Assembly: GCA_910592205.1 (NCBI GenBank)
Contig: CAJVPJ010000834.1
Coordinates: forward strand, 1 to 15,859
Reading direction: 5' to 3'
DNA length: 15,859 nt
Source of the DNA: Paraglomus occultum
Lineage: Eukaryota; Glomeromycota; Glomeromycetes; Paraglomerales; Paraglomeraceae
How positions within the stretch are numbered: the first letter of the stretch is position 1; the number at the start of each line of letters is the position of its first letter. The notes under the pieces were generated by a model, which saw only the letters and a list, made by a program, of their open reading frames with translations, had not been told where the DNA came from and did no database searches. A program made the position numbers and the translations under genes. Below are positions 7,713 through 15,859 of this stretch, piece by piece.

Positions 7713-9915
7713 ATGCCTTTGGTATGTACCGAACGACACATACGAATATATTTGTTATTTAAACTTGCTTCCTTTTTAACCTGTTACCGTTGTTTCTTTG
7801 TTGTAGGAGTACGCTCTTCAACACAGGTAAGCATATCCTATTAACTTGGCCGCCAGATGATCTATGATGTTGCAAATCGCTTTTGTGTTGCGAGATGCTC
7901 ACAAACGATAGACAGATGCGGGACATGTCCCTTTGTATGCTGAGGTACATTTAAACTCAATGACGCATATTACTTATTCGCAGAGGACGCTTCCCTGATC
8001 CTGGGCCGTGGAAAGTCCCACCAGCTCATAAAGTTACTCTCGGAGACACTCTCGGCATTGAAGCGTTACCGCGACAACGTTTCTACAAGACAAAGCGCAC
8101 TCCATATGTTTTAAATATTATGGTTGTTGGTAAGTCACATCTTTCGCATGGGTTTTACGATTACACGTCGTTTAATGAGTTGACAATTGCTCTTTACATT
8201 CGAAACGAAAAAACAGGTGAGAGCGGTTTGGGTAAAACCACATTCATGAATACATTATTCAATACATCCTTGAAAGAAGAGATTCCAGCCAAGAACCCAC
8301 AAGCCACAAAAACTGTCGAAATTGACCCTGTGCATTATGGTTTGTCATTAGAATTAACTTAAAATTTCATCTGTTCCAAAAGAAAAAAGTCCAACGTTCT
8401 GATTACGCGGAACATTTCTATAGAGTTGGTCGAAGACGGGGTTACTCTCAATCTTACCGTCGTTGATACGCCTGGTTTTGGCGATCAATTGAACCGTGAG
8501 CATAAGTATGTGATTAGAATCTATTGTTTGTGTTATTTTCAGCGAAATTCTACTAACAAGCGTCGTTTACCGATAACTCAGTCTTGCACCTATTGTCAAA
8601 TATATCGATGATCAATTTGAAGCGTATCATGCAGCAGAGCGTAGTCCAGGATTTCGCCGGGCCATTCCTGATACACGCATACATGCATTACTGTATTTCA
8701 TTGCCCCAACTGGTCATGCGTACGTATAAAACATAACGATTATTTATTCATCCCATACTACTCGCGCGCGAGGCGTTAACAAAAGATCTTATATTCCTAT
8801 TACTAGTTTGAAGGAACTTGACATTAAAGCCCTTCAGGTCTTGTCAGCCAAAGTCAATGTGATTCCTGTAATCGCAAAGGCCGACACGCTAACACAAGAC
8901 GAGATGGCTGCTTTTAAAAAGACGGTTAGCAGATAATTTCAATACATGCATTATCGTCGTACCTTACTGCGTCGTTTGCTAATCATTACCATCTATGTAG
9001 ATATTAAGAGATATAGACGCCAATAATATTAAGATCTTCCCGACTGCTTATCCCGACGATCGAGAAAGTGTTGAGGAACTCGAGGCAAGCGTTGAATTAA
9101 AATATCCGGTTTAAACCTTATTTGGACTAGTGATTAACCAATGATTTTCTTGTAATCAGAAATATATTCCTTTCACAGTAATTGGGAGCGATCAGTTCGT
9201 AGATGTTGACGGTAAACAAGTTAGAGGCCGAGTTTATCGATGGGGTATCGTTGAAGGTGAATATGTGTATTCATGTAGACACGGTGGAATTCATCGATTT
9301 GATGAGCGTTCCAATATAGCCCACTGCCTATAACTCACATTCGTTCCCCTCCCCTCCTCTGCACAGTTGAAAACGAAAACCACTGCGATTTCGTCCACCT
9401 TCGCGAGTTACTCATGACGCATGCACTTCATGACCTTCTTGAAACAAGTCACACAGTCCATTACCACAACTATCGTGCCGAGAAACTGCGCTCCAATGGG
9501 CGTCCCGAGTCAATTCTTGCTTGTGATGAGTCGTACGAATTCAGAATCGAAAGAAGCAAAGAGAATATGGCTGAGGATATGAGCAAGAAGGAAGAAGAGA
9601 TGAGGGCGAACTTTGTATTGAAAGTCAGAGAAAAGGAGGCTAGTTTGAGAGAAAGAGAGGAACAGCTCAACCAGCGTCGACAACAACTAATGGCAGAGTT
9701 GGAAGAGCAGCGTCTAGTTCTTGCAGCAGAAGAACGCGAGTTCCAAGAATTGTACAATCAATCCAGAAATGCTAGGTAATGTATAGGCTGAACGATCAGA
9801 TTGGATATGTTTGATTTATCATTCTTGACATTTTTCTGGCTTGACTAACTTGACAATGTTGACATATTCCCACAGTGTCTCGAAGGGCAGCAAGATCTTT
9901 GGCAAGAAAACCTAA
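7713..9915 (+). CDS. Septin (filament-forming GTPase with C-terminal coiled coil)
   Basis: Septins form membrane-associated hetero-oligomeric filaments at septa and hyphal necks. I resolve 11 exons: 7713-7721, 7807-7826, 7984-8129, 8217-8339, 8424-8505, 8582-8719, 8807-8924, 9001-9090 (or 9108), 9160-9256, 9367-9775 and 9876-9915. All join in phase, giving 423 or 429 residues, normal for the family. Visible motifs: basic region RQRFYKTKR before the G domain; G1 GESGLGKT (59-66); G3 DTPGFGD (114-120); G4 AKAD (196-199); septin unique element from about [10 protein letters not shown] on; and a Glu/Arg/Gln-rich coiled coil over roughly residues 335-408 followed by a short basic tail ([10 protein letters not shown]). 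Intron 8512-8581 region carries an exact TACTAAC. Only the exon 8 donor is ambiguous (GTTGAA at 9091 or GTTTAA at 9109, both phase 0). The G1 and coiled coil fit the Cdc3/Cdc11/Cdc12-type groups rather than Cdc10; subgroup not assigned. The gene appears intact. Confidence 0.95.
8551..8557 (+). promoter_or_regulatory. Consensus intron branch point in septin intron 5
   Basis: TACTAAC, the canonical fungal branch-site sequence, lies 24 nt before the CAG acceptor at 8579-8581. It decides the acceptor: an earlier TTTTCAG at 8542 would put the reading frame into a stop, whereas the CAG after this branch point restores [10 protein letters not shown] in frame. Confidence 0.75.
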
Positions 9916-10658
9916 TTATAATATTTAATACGGACTTAGTCTATTATCATGCGACAATACTGTCATATAAATTATATCTTATAGATCACTTATCTATTAT
10001 TACAATTTATTATTAAATGCCTGCAGTTCGAATTTCCTACTCTAGATTGACTGGGGCGGTTTTTCTTTGAATTTATGTATTTTTGTTTTGTATTTTGAGG
10101 TCTTTGAGTATTAGAGATCGTTATAAAGTAGAGTCGACATTGGATTTAATAAAATACATGTATTTGTCTGAGGAGCAGAAACTAATACTAAGTTCCGGAT
10201 CGATGATTATTAATTATACGGACGTTTCCGTCTCAATTGACGCGAACATAGGATTGCCATTTTACACTAGAAACCCATCCTTGCTTAGTAACAACAGTGA
10301 AAAAGTCATATTGAGCAAAAGACTTTAAAGCCGGTTTTTTCCTTTTCAAAATAGTTCTAGTTCTCCACAAGCAAATAATTAAGATTTTTTTCGTCAAACC
10401 AAGATTGCAACTAGTATTGATAGTGATGAGGGCATCCACATAAAATTTTTAGAATTACTTACATAGCAGATCGCCGTTTGGGAAAGGATTGGTTTGCCAA
10501 AAGTATATTTTGCTAGTGAAAAAATAAGCCCGCTCTTTCAACAAAAGGCGCAGCCGTTATATCACTTATTTCACTAGTCAATGTGATTGGGTGAATTGAT
10601 TTTCGCTAGGATATTGTATACTAGTACAATTTTCATGTGTTTGGGTTATATTCACGTC
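9916..10658. other. Intergenic region between septin and ProRS
   Basis: AT-rich. A plus-strand frame at about 10083-10328 starts at TTG and encodes a neutral, unremarkable peptide (ESTLDLIKYMYLSEEQKLIL...). I do not trust it as a gene. The region otherwise contains the stem-loop at 10513-10577 and probably the ProRS promoter. Confidence 0.45.
10513..10577. repeat. Inverted repeat, 13-16 bp arms
   Basis: CTAGTGAAAAAATAAG (10513-10528) and CTTATTTCACTAG (10565-10577) are reverse complements apart from three extra A in the left arm. The loop is 36 nt. It lies about 80 bp before the ProRS ATG. It could be a small foldback element or a transcript structure. Confidence 0.65.
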
Positions 10659-11750
10659 ATGTCGACTTGCAATACAATTCGATCATCTCGATTCCGCTCG
10701 CGTTCTATTTCAAGATATTATACGCATGAATCGCTCAGATGTTCCAGTTCTACTGTAAGTAATTGATTCCCTATATGCAATTTCATTTCTCATAATAATG
10801 CTCAGGATAATTGGATATCGTTCATGAAGGCTCGATCCAGTCCAAGGGCGCTATTATCACAGCTTTTTCTGCCAACTGTGAAAGAAATCCACGAGGGAAC
10901 ATCGAAACATATTGGACAGAGTCATCGATTGATGATTCGGGCTGGTTTAATAAGACAAGTCAGGAATTCAGCTTATATGTGATTTATATATGCATATAAT
11001 TCTTTTGATTTAAAATTTGATTCTATTTCGTTAGTCGTCATCGGGCATTTTTTCGTTTCTCCCGTTCGGCCTGCGTTCGCTTAGAAAAGTCGAAAAAATT
11101 ATAGACGAAGAAATGGAGAATATAGGTATATATAGTGCATCTACAATTAAATCCGCGTGGATATATGTTCATTCTGATCATTAGGTTTCCCCGTTTGATC
11201 ACCAAGGAGCTCAAAAACTATCGCTTCCTACATTATTGAGTGCCAATTCATGGCGACAAACTGGACGATGGGAAACCGCTGGCAGTGAGGTGATAATTAC
11301 AAGTCGAGGAAAAACTTTTTATTAAATACTCGCTCTCATAACAAATCGTTAAAACAAACACGTAGCTTTTCCGTCTCAAAGATCGCAAGCAATCCGAGTT
11401 TTGTCTTGCTCCTACCCATGAAGAAGAAATTACGCTTTTGGTAGCCGAAGAAATTTCTTCCTATAGGCAGCTTCCCCTCAGGCTATATCAGATTGGTGAA
11501 TATAATCATGCGTATGGACAAGGTCAGTATTTTAATACTTGCTGTTGTCAGTAATGCCTATTTTCGACTATCAGACAGGAAATACAGAGATGAGATGCGA
11601 CCGAGATCGGGTTTATTAAGAGGTCGTGAGTTCATGATGAAGGATCTGTACACTTTTGACAAGACTGAAGAAGCCTCAGTGAACACATACAAGGAAGTTG
11701 TGGATGCATACAAAAGAATCTTTTCTAGAATCGGACTCCCTTATGTTGTG
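10659..11750 (+). pseudogene. Mitochondrial-type prolyl-tRNA synthetase, 3'-truncated
   Basis: Would charge mitochondrial tRNA-Pro (class II, bacterial-type ProRS). Six exons join in phase: 10659-10754, 10806-10958, 11035-11125, 11207-11289, 11366-11495 and 11575-11750, giving 243 residues. The N-terminus is rich in Arg and Ser with no acid until Glu-24 (MSTCNTIRSSRFRSRSISRY), typical of a mitochondrial presequence. Then come LLSQLFLPTVKE and [21 protein letters not shown] (motif 1 region), the conserved TGRWETAGSE|LFRLKDR, the APTHEEEIT loop, and motif 2 in [25 protein letters not shown]. The sequence matches up to GLPYVV at 11750. The expected next block (the GxxGG...H-E region), the editing insertion, motif 3 and the anticodon-binding domain are absent. 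Donor GTCAGG after exon 2 is weak. Without motif 3 the product cannot bind ATP properly, so I infer a truncated copy; an intact gene should exist elsewhere. Confidence 0.85.
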
Positions 11751-12066
11751 GTTAGTAAAACCGAGACTAAAAATCTGGTAGACAAATCGCATGACTGTAA
11801 GCATGCTCACAAGAATATTGGTCATGCGCATAGGCTGAATTACAGCACTATTAGAAGCATATTAAAGAAAGCACAAGAGAAAAAATCGCGCCTTATGTTT
11901 TTAAAATCAAGGATACTCAAACACTACAGCAGTATCTAGATCAAGAAAAAATTACTTATGAAATTTACCCAGAGGAACGGAAAATCATAATTACTAAACG
12001 AGCATTAACACCAACAATAATGAACCAAGAAAGAAACGAAAACTTGAAGAAAGGTAAAGGAAAGTA
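11751..12066 (+). pseudogene. HTH-like sequence fused to ProRS, plus adjacent open frame
   Basis: From 11751 the ProRS frame continues without a stop into unrelated sequence. It includes [20 protein letters not shown], which resembles the CENP-B/pogo-type helix-turn-helix of Tigger transposases (pattern: A/G-H[14 protein letters not shown]). That frame ends at TAG 11937. A +1 frame overlaps from about 11875 ([20 protein letters not shown]...) and stays open, charged and protein-like, to TAG 12065. The likely reading is a pogo-type transposase N-terminus with a frameshift. Alternatively GTTAGT at 11751 is a donor and this lies in an intron, but no further ProRS exon is seen before the window ends. 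Confidence 0.4.
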
Positions 12067-12313
12067 GTTTAACGTAAAAGATCGAACAACCTATAAACAA
12101 AGATCGTTCTTTATAGTCATGATAAAAGACTGCTTAAGCGTATCCGCTGAGCTTTGACACAATTGCAATTAAAAACGTCAAAATATTTCAACTTTTCACA
12201 TAAGTATCGATGTTAATCTTTTTGTCTTCATTTACATTTTTCTTCTTTTCTTTATCAATTCAAGCTCGAATTGCCATAATAGATTCTTTCTGTTCTTCGA
12301 AGATAAAAATTTC
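12067..12313. other. AT-rich spacer between converging genes
   Basis: No coding region or repeat recognised. It would hold the 3' ends of the plus-strand unit and of the minus-strand gene at 12314-12650. Confidence 0.4.
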
Positions 12314-12650
12314 TTATCGTAGAGGCAGCCAGACCGTTTCCTTTATCGAGTAATCCGTCGATTTCAATAGCCATTTTGTTAATGAAAAATTCGAGTTCAA
12401 CTCGAGCCTTTTGTCAAATAAAATTTTAAACTTCTTCCACAAGTTTTCAGTTTCTGGTGGATACTCATGTTGGCCAATTTGCCCGCTTATCTTATATTTG
12501 TTCTTGGACTCCACTAATTTGATTACTTTGTCGATTTTCTGATTTATAATACGAAGTTGATTATTGTGAATTTTATACAGTAATAAAGAAATATTCAAGG
12601 ATAATTCCGATCAATAATCCGAAAATAAATTCGCTTGTGAGAGCAACCAT
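12314..12650 (-). pseudogene. Small single-pass membrane protein with one frameshift
   Basis: On the minus strand ATG at 12650 opens MVALTSEFIFGLLIGIILEY, an N-terminal membrane span, and reaches GTA-TAA at 12573. Removing one T at that point would continue in the neighbouring frame with KIHNNQLRIINQKIDKVIKL, a heptad-like helix, then a hydrophilic domain ending KETVWLPLR and a stop at 12314. The whole would be about 110 residues: span, short coiled coil, C-terminal domain. The single indel could be real decay or a sequencing error; there is no intron signal that fits. I do not recognise the family. It is divergent from the gene starting at 12855, with about 200 bp between the start codons. 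Confidence 0.45.
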
Positions 12651-12854
12651 TTTAAAATGATGAAGTCTGTTGGTTTGTAAAAGCAGTTCGCGAAGCTTTT
12701 TCGTAAAATAGTTCAATTTCGGTCGTTTTTTATAGCAAACCATTTTTGAGTCGCGATATTCGAGTGAATTTCTGCGCATCAATTATCATTGGTCACATTT
12801 TGCATATATGAAAAGCTGATCGCATCGCGTATCGAAAACAAAACACGAACAACC
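12651..12854. promoter_or_regulatory. Divergent promoter region
   Basis: About 200 bp separates the minus-strand ATG (12650) and the plus-strand ATG (12855). It includes TGCATATATG at 12810-12819, a TATA-like element 36-45 bp before the plus start. The start context AACAACCATGG is a good fungal initiation context. Confidence 0.35.
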
Positions 12855-14091
12855 ATGGCTACTTACGAGAAAGCCGAGAAAGCGTTGAAGAAGGCGGAGC
12901 AGGAGTATGAAGAGGTGAAGGCAACGTTAAAGAGACTGGATGACCTGAGGACTGGAACGGCACAGCCCAGGTGGAATGGCGAGCTGGCGAACTTGGAGAG
13001 GAAAGAAGAGAAACTGGAGGCGGATAAGCAGAAATGGAAGTGACCGAATATACGAGGCGTTGAAGAGCGCGCAGGCTCAGCCAGGTAACGACTTTGTGAC
13101 TCGGGCGTTGGCGACGTAGAGAGTGTGTACGGGATAGACAGATATGGTATATATTAATAGAGCAGCGGAGAGAGAATAGTTCGAATACTGTTGTTGCTGT
13201 TTCTTGTGAGATGCCAACACTTTCTCATGGTTGCTATAATGTACTGCATCCATTTGCTTCGTTTTTAAGGGATTGAACATCGCACTAAGAAATCCCGTAT
13301 TGAAGATGGTAATACATTCTGCACCACTTTATTGGGTGAGGGCTTCTTTTGCATGACAATACTGATAATTCATCGTTTTACCGAACTCCCCTTCTGTGCG
13401 AATCGCTTATAAAACCTTTCGATAAAGTTCCGACTCGAGCTAATGAGCTGCTTGTGCTTATCAATACGCCACCCCTTCAGAAGCTGCCAGTGGCCAGGCC
13501 AATCGATATTATGGATGTATGTGATTCAAAAACTCTACCTTTGAGCTTCACCAACAACGATGTTTTTTTTCCCCTTAATCGTTAGAATGTTACCAGTCGC
13601 GATCTCCTGTATTATAATGAGACTGACTGTGATAGCATGCTAGCTACAAAGTTTAGTGCCGCACTCTCAGAAAACATTGGAAAAAACTTCTGGACGCCTA
13701 CACAGAACAGGATATGATTTGGTCTTTGGATACTATAATCCGAAATCTTCTTGAATTTCTCTGTTCCTACGTTGGTTTTCAAATGGTTTTTTCTCGAAAC
13801 GCAACAGGAAAGTATGTCTTCATTATTTGTAGGCATTTCATTGTACTTTCACACTATTATTAACCATTTACATCCATATTTCCTAATACTAATACTAAGG
13901 AAATACAGCATGGATATAAAAACTTCATTTGCAACAAAAAAAAAAACAACTCGACCGGATCTCCTCGGCTACGTTCACGATGTACTCATGTTAAAGGGTG
14001 AAGAGAAGGCCTTTGCGAACCTTTTCGATAAAGCTAAAATAAAAAGAGAACTTTTATCAAAATTCAGCAAACTCGACCCGATATTCAATGC
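12855..14091 (+). pseudogene. CR/Crinkler-like effector gene with PD-(D/E)XK-type motif, frameshifted and truncated
   Basis: Proposed as one gene. The first exon (12855 to about 13084) encodes a Lys/Glu-rich coiled coil (YEKAEKALKKAEQEYEEVKA...LEADKQKW). A frameshift near 13043 moves to IYEALKSAQAQP, and a GTAACG donor follows at 13085. Coding resumes near 13269 (a run with RTKKSR) or 13339 in another frame, then runs to KLPVARPIDIMD. A textbook intron, 13517-13585 (GTATGT..TTAG, 69 nt), leads to VTSRDLLYYNETDCDSML. A 1-nt shift in the A-run at 13681-13686 leads to AYTEQDMIWSLDTIIRNLL, and a GTATGT donor at 13812 to KKTTRPDLLGYVHDVLMLKG-EEK. The spacing PD-x13-E-x-K fits a restriction-endonuclease-like fold reported in CR effectors. 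The gene stops matching at about 14091, where transposase begins, so any C-terminal domain is missing. Family call is from memory and tentative; not functional as written. Confidence 0.5.
13517..13585 (+). other. Intron inside the CR-like gene
   Basis: Donor GTATGT after ATG-GAT and acceptor CGTTAG. The 69-nt length matches the septin introns. It removes an in-frame TAG at 13583-13585 and joins two protein-like stretches in phase 0. This is the best evidence that the two flanking frames belong to one spliced gene. Confidence 0.7.
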
Positions 14092-14656
14092 TCGAACGGA
14101 TGGGTATAAATTTAAAAAACGGATTGGTGTTCACCGAATTACACTTCATGGAGAGGCAAACAGTGCGTCACTTACAGGCATAACAGAGGAGAAATTGAGG
14201 TTGCAAGAGGTCTTAGCTGAATATGATTTTGAATATATTTAGATGAGACGGGTTTATTCTACCGTATGGAACCTAACCAGACGCGAGTACCAGTAGCATG
14301 ACAGGTCGAAAAAAGATAAATTTAAGCCGAATTGTTAAATTTATTCTGTGATTTGATACATGCATCAATTCTCTCTTTTTAGTTTATCAGTTCTATTATG
14401 TTGCAATGCTACTGGAACTCATAAGCTTCAACCTCTTGTTGTGGGAAGGTACCAAAATCCTTGCTGTTTCAAAAATGTCAACCTATCATCACTTCCAGTA
14501 ACCTATCGCACTAATACTAATTCGAAATCGTGGATGAGAACTGATCTATTTCTTGAATGGGTCCAGAAATTTGATCACTTTTGTCAAATCAAAAAAATAA
14601 ACACCCTATTGCTTGTGGACAATGCAAGTTCACATATTAATATAGATCCCTCATGA
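14092..14656 (+). pseudogene. Tigger/pogo-type transposase, 5'- and 3'-truncated
   Basis: From about 14097 the sequence encodes KFKKRIGVHRITLHGEANSA, the end of the Tc5-type DNA-binding domain. It continues through KLRLQEVLAEYDFEYI, stop, then DETGLFYRMEPNQTRVPVA with the first catalytic Asp. After about 60 non-matching bases the DDE_1 core resumes at about 14391 with VLLCCNATGTHKLQPLVVGR, CCFKNVNLSSLPVTYR, the W-M-x-x-D-LF-x-EW segment, and LLLVDNASSH with the second Asp. The third Asp and the FLPPNTTS block are absent; the frame ends at TGA 14654. No terminal repeats were found. It is joined in frame to the CR-like gene, with one open frame across 13751-14242. Not functional. Confidence 0.85.
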
Positions 14657-14717
14657 CTCATTCAAGAAAATGGAGGTCATACATCAGGTCAGTTAACTAA
14701 TTATAATGTTAAAATAT

Positions 14718-14783
14718 GTTCTGGCCCATAGCACAATTTATATTTAGCCCATTTTAATTTCGCAATAGGCACATTATCTAATA
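14718..14783 (+). repeat. Second copy of the foldback-element arm
   Basis: TTCTGGCCCATAGCACAAT...TTTCGCAATAGGCACATTATCTAATATC matches the left arm at 1325-1380. The single-base differences are transitions, and two small extra blocks total about 12 bases. The right arm is not evident here. The copy sits between the Tigger and Gypsy remnants. Confidence 0.7.
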
Positions 14784-15653
14784 TCACAACCAATAATCAA
14801 CATCTAACCAACACTGTAAGAATTGCTTGTAATAATCAGGCTCAACAACAACAGTGACATTATCAGCCTAATCAGTTCCAACCTAGGCAGAGGGCAGAGG
14901 ATGCAAATTATTAAATGTTGGTACAGGGACACAGTTCCAGGGATAGTAGAACTCTAGCCTTGCATCAAAGGGAAGGGAGAGAACAGCAGTATACAGTGGG
15001 CAGAACCATCCATGAAGCAGGACACTTATACTTAGGAGCAAGAGCAACAACAATAAATATAAAGAAGTTCAGGAGTCTGTTTCAATGTGCAATCAGTGCC
15101 AGAGAGAGAAGAAGCTGGCCAAAGCACAGGGTATCTATCCCCTGACCTTTCCAGATTATCAGAATTGACCATGTAGGACCATTACAATGAACAAAGATAA
15201 AGTCGCTCTAGTTTCACATTCCCCAGATCTATTGCATGGCAATGGGCTCTCTGAGCCTACTATTCCCATACCTAAATGTGGTAGAAATGAGTGGAGGGAA
15301 CGTTTTAAAAGGACAGTATATATTAATATTACTTTACTATTTACCAAATGGCCAATTGCTCAGCCTACTCAAATGACCAATGCAGAAGATGCTGTGGACT
15401 TGCAAGCAAAAAGTTACATAAGCAGTGTGAAACATATATTATATAATCAAAAAGACATTGCACACTCACCTATGCCTGTACAACAGATTGTGCAACATTG
15501 ACATAGTTGAACTGTCATCAGATGACCCACTGGGCTGTAACATTATTAATCTTGGCTCACCAAAGTTTGTGTTGAGTGAGGAGAAATTAGAATGATCTAT
15601 GGAGTCCCAGAACAAAGCATCACAGATAAAGAATCAGCCTTTTAGAGTAATTA
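14784..15653 (+). pseudogene. Ty3/Gypsy-type integrase remnant with Gln-rich upstream segment
   Basis: Pieces of a retrotransposon pol lie in several frames. A Gln/Asn-rich stretch (NNQAQQQQ, HYQPNQFQPRQRAED) spans 14830-14910 and may be gag-like. Next is an integrase zinc-binding motif: H-E-A-G-H at 15011-15025 and C-N-Q-C-QREKKLAKAQGIYP at 15088-15140, fitting H-x3-H ... C-x2-C after one frameshift. The catalytic core then shows RIDHVGPLQ (first Asp, about 15160-15185), LLFTKWPIAQP at about 15330, and YGVPEQSITDKESAF (second Asp) at 15600-15645, followed by a stop. The final Glu is not visible, and the distance between the two Asp motifs is far larger than normal, so extra sequence has been inserted or rearranged. 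No LTRs are seen. Not functional. Confidence 0.75.
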
Positions 15654-15739
15654 TTATTATTGGAAACAAACAATATAAATATAAATAATGATTAGTTCAT
15701 GTGAACTGGTGGATCTTTATGACTTTGTGTGAGTATTTA

Positions 15740-15859
15740 CAGTGGTGTTCAAAAAAAATGGCACAAATTTTACAAATAATTCATACATGTGTAACTCGGT
15801 CAATTTTCAAAATAAACGCGTAATTAATGGATCAAAACAAAGCTTATGTAATGGACTAT
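15740..15859 (+). mobile_element. Left end of a second Tc1-like element, cut by the window edge
   Basis: TA (15738-15739) is followed by CAGTGGTGTTC and eight A. Further in, TGTAACTCGGTCAATTTTC corresponds to TGTAACTTGATCAATTTCAG of the element at 4203, and an AATTAATGG-like block follows. It is the same family but clearly diverged. The transposase gene, if present, would lie beyond the window. Confidence 0.8.

Noticed and set aside
9470-9757. Long minus-strand open frame (95 codons), Ser-rich
   Set aside because: It is the mirror of the septin coiled-coil exon; Glu/Arg-rich coding on one strand gives open Ser-rich frames on the other.
10083-10328. Plus-strand 81-codon frame between septin and ProRS
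   Set aside because: Starts at TTG, no family pattern, no splice or promoter signals that fit; probably chance.
11493-11574. Apparent start codon and peptide before the ProRS motif 2 exon
   Set aside because: This is intron sequence between donor GTGAAT (11496) and acceptor ATCAG (11574); the real frame comes from the previous exon.
13960-14091. Initially read as the N-terminus of the Tigger transposase because the frame is continuous
   Set aside because: RPDLLGYVHDVLMLKG-EEK and the following FSKLDPIF belong with the upstream CR-like blocks, and Tigger similarity only begins at about 14097.
14915-15145. Single 76-codon gene
   Set aside because: It is one frame of the frameshifted integrase zinc-binding region, not an independent gene.

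Overview
This window looks like nuclear DNA of an early-diverging, filamentous-type fungus. I would guess Mucoromycota, possibly a Glomeromycotina relative, but the species is not readable from the sequence. The evidence is a septin gene, which rules out land plants, small GT..AG introns mostly of about 70-160 nt with TACTAAC/CTAAC-like branch points, AT-rich intergenic DNA, nuclear genes for mitochondrial translation proteins, many decayed transposons, and a fragment that resembles the Crinkler (CRN/CR) effector families known from such fungi and oomycetes. Nothing bacterial is present (no operons, no CRISPR array). I recognised no tRNA or rRNA by eye.

Layout. 1-2640: a 41-bp tandem repeat with a perfect palindrome. 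One copy of its terminal 48 bp recurs at 2593-2640. Between the copies lies a fragmentary multi-exon gene for an unrecognised multi-pass membrane protein (571-1776), apparently interrupted by a foldback (MITE-like) element at 1323-1462. 3150-5310: a transposon graveyard, with a minus-strand Tc1-like transposase remnant, an unidentified minus-strand exon, and a nearly full-length but decayed DD34E Tc1/mariner element (4203-5306). 5310-6570: mostly non-coding DNA with weak minus-strand coding remnants, then a small hypothetical two-exon gene.

6936-9915 is the healthy core. It holds a complete two-exon gene for mitochondrial ribosomal protein mL50 and a complete 11-exon septin gene whose exons join in phase throughout. 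10659-11750 carries six clean exons of a mitochondrial-type prolyl-tRNA synthetase. The gene then stops abruptly after motif 2, and the frame runs into unrelated HTH-like sequence, so the gene looks truncated.

12314-15859 is again unstable. A minus-strand small membrane protein carries a 1-nt frameshift. Divergent from it is a frameshifted CR/Crinkler-like gene with a PD-(D/E)XK-type signature, fused in frame at about 14091 to a truncated Tigger/pogo transposase. After that come a Ty3/Gypsy integrase remnant and the left end of a second Tc1-like element of the same family as the one at 4203.

Functionally, the only genes I consider intact are mL50 (mitoribosome large subunit) and the septin (cytoskeletal filament GTPase). 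mL50 and ProRS both serve mitochondrial translation, but they are separate eukaryotic transcription units and no operon-like logic is implied. The main novelty is in the junctions: a host gene ending in transposon sequence, an effector-like gene fused to a transposase, and a foldback repeat inside a membrane-protein gene.
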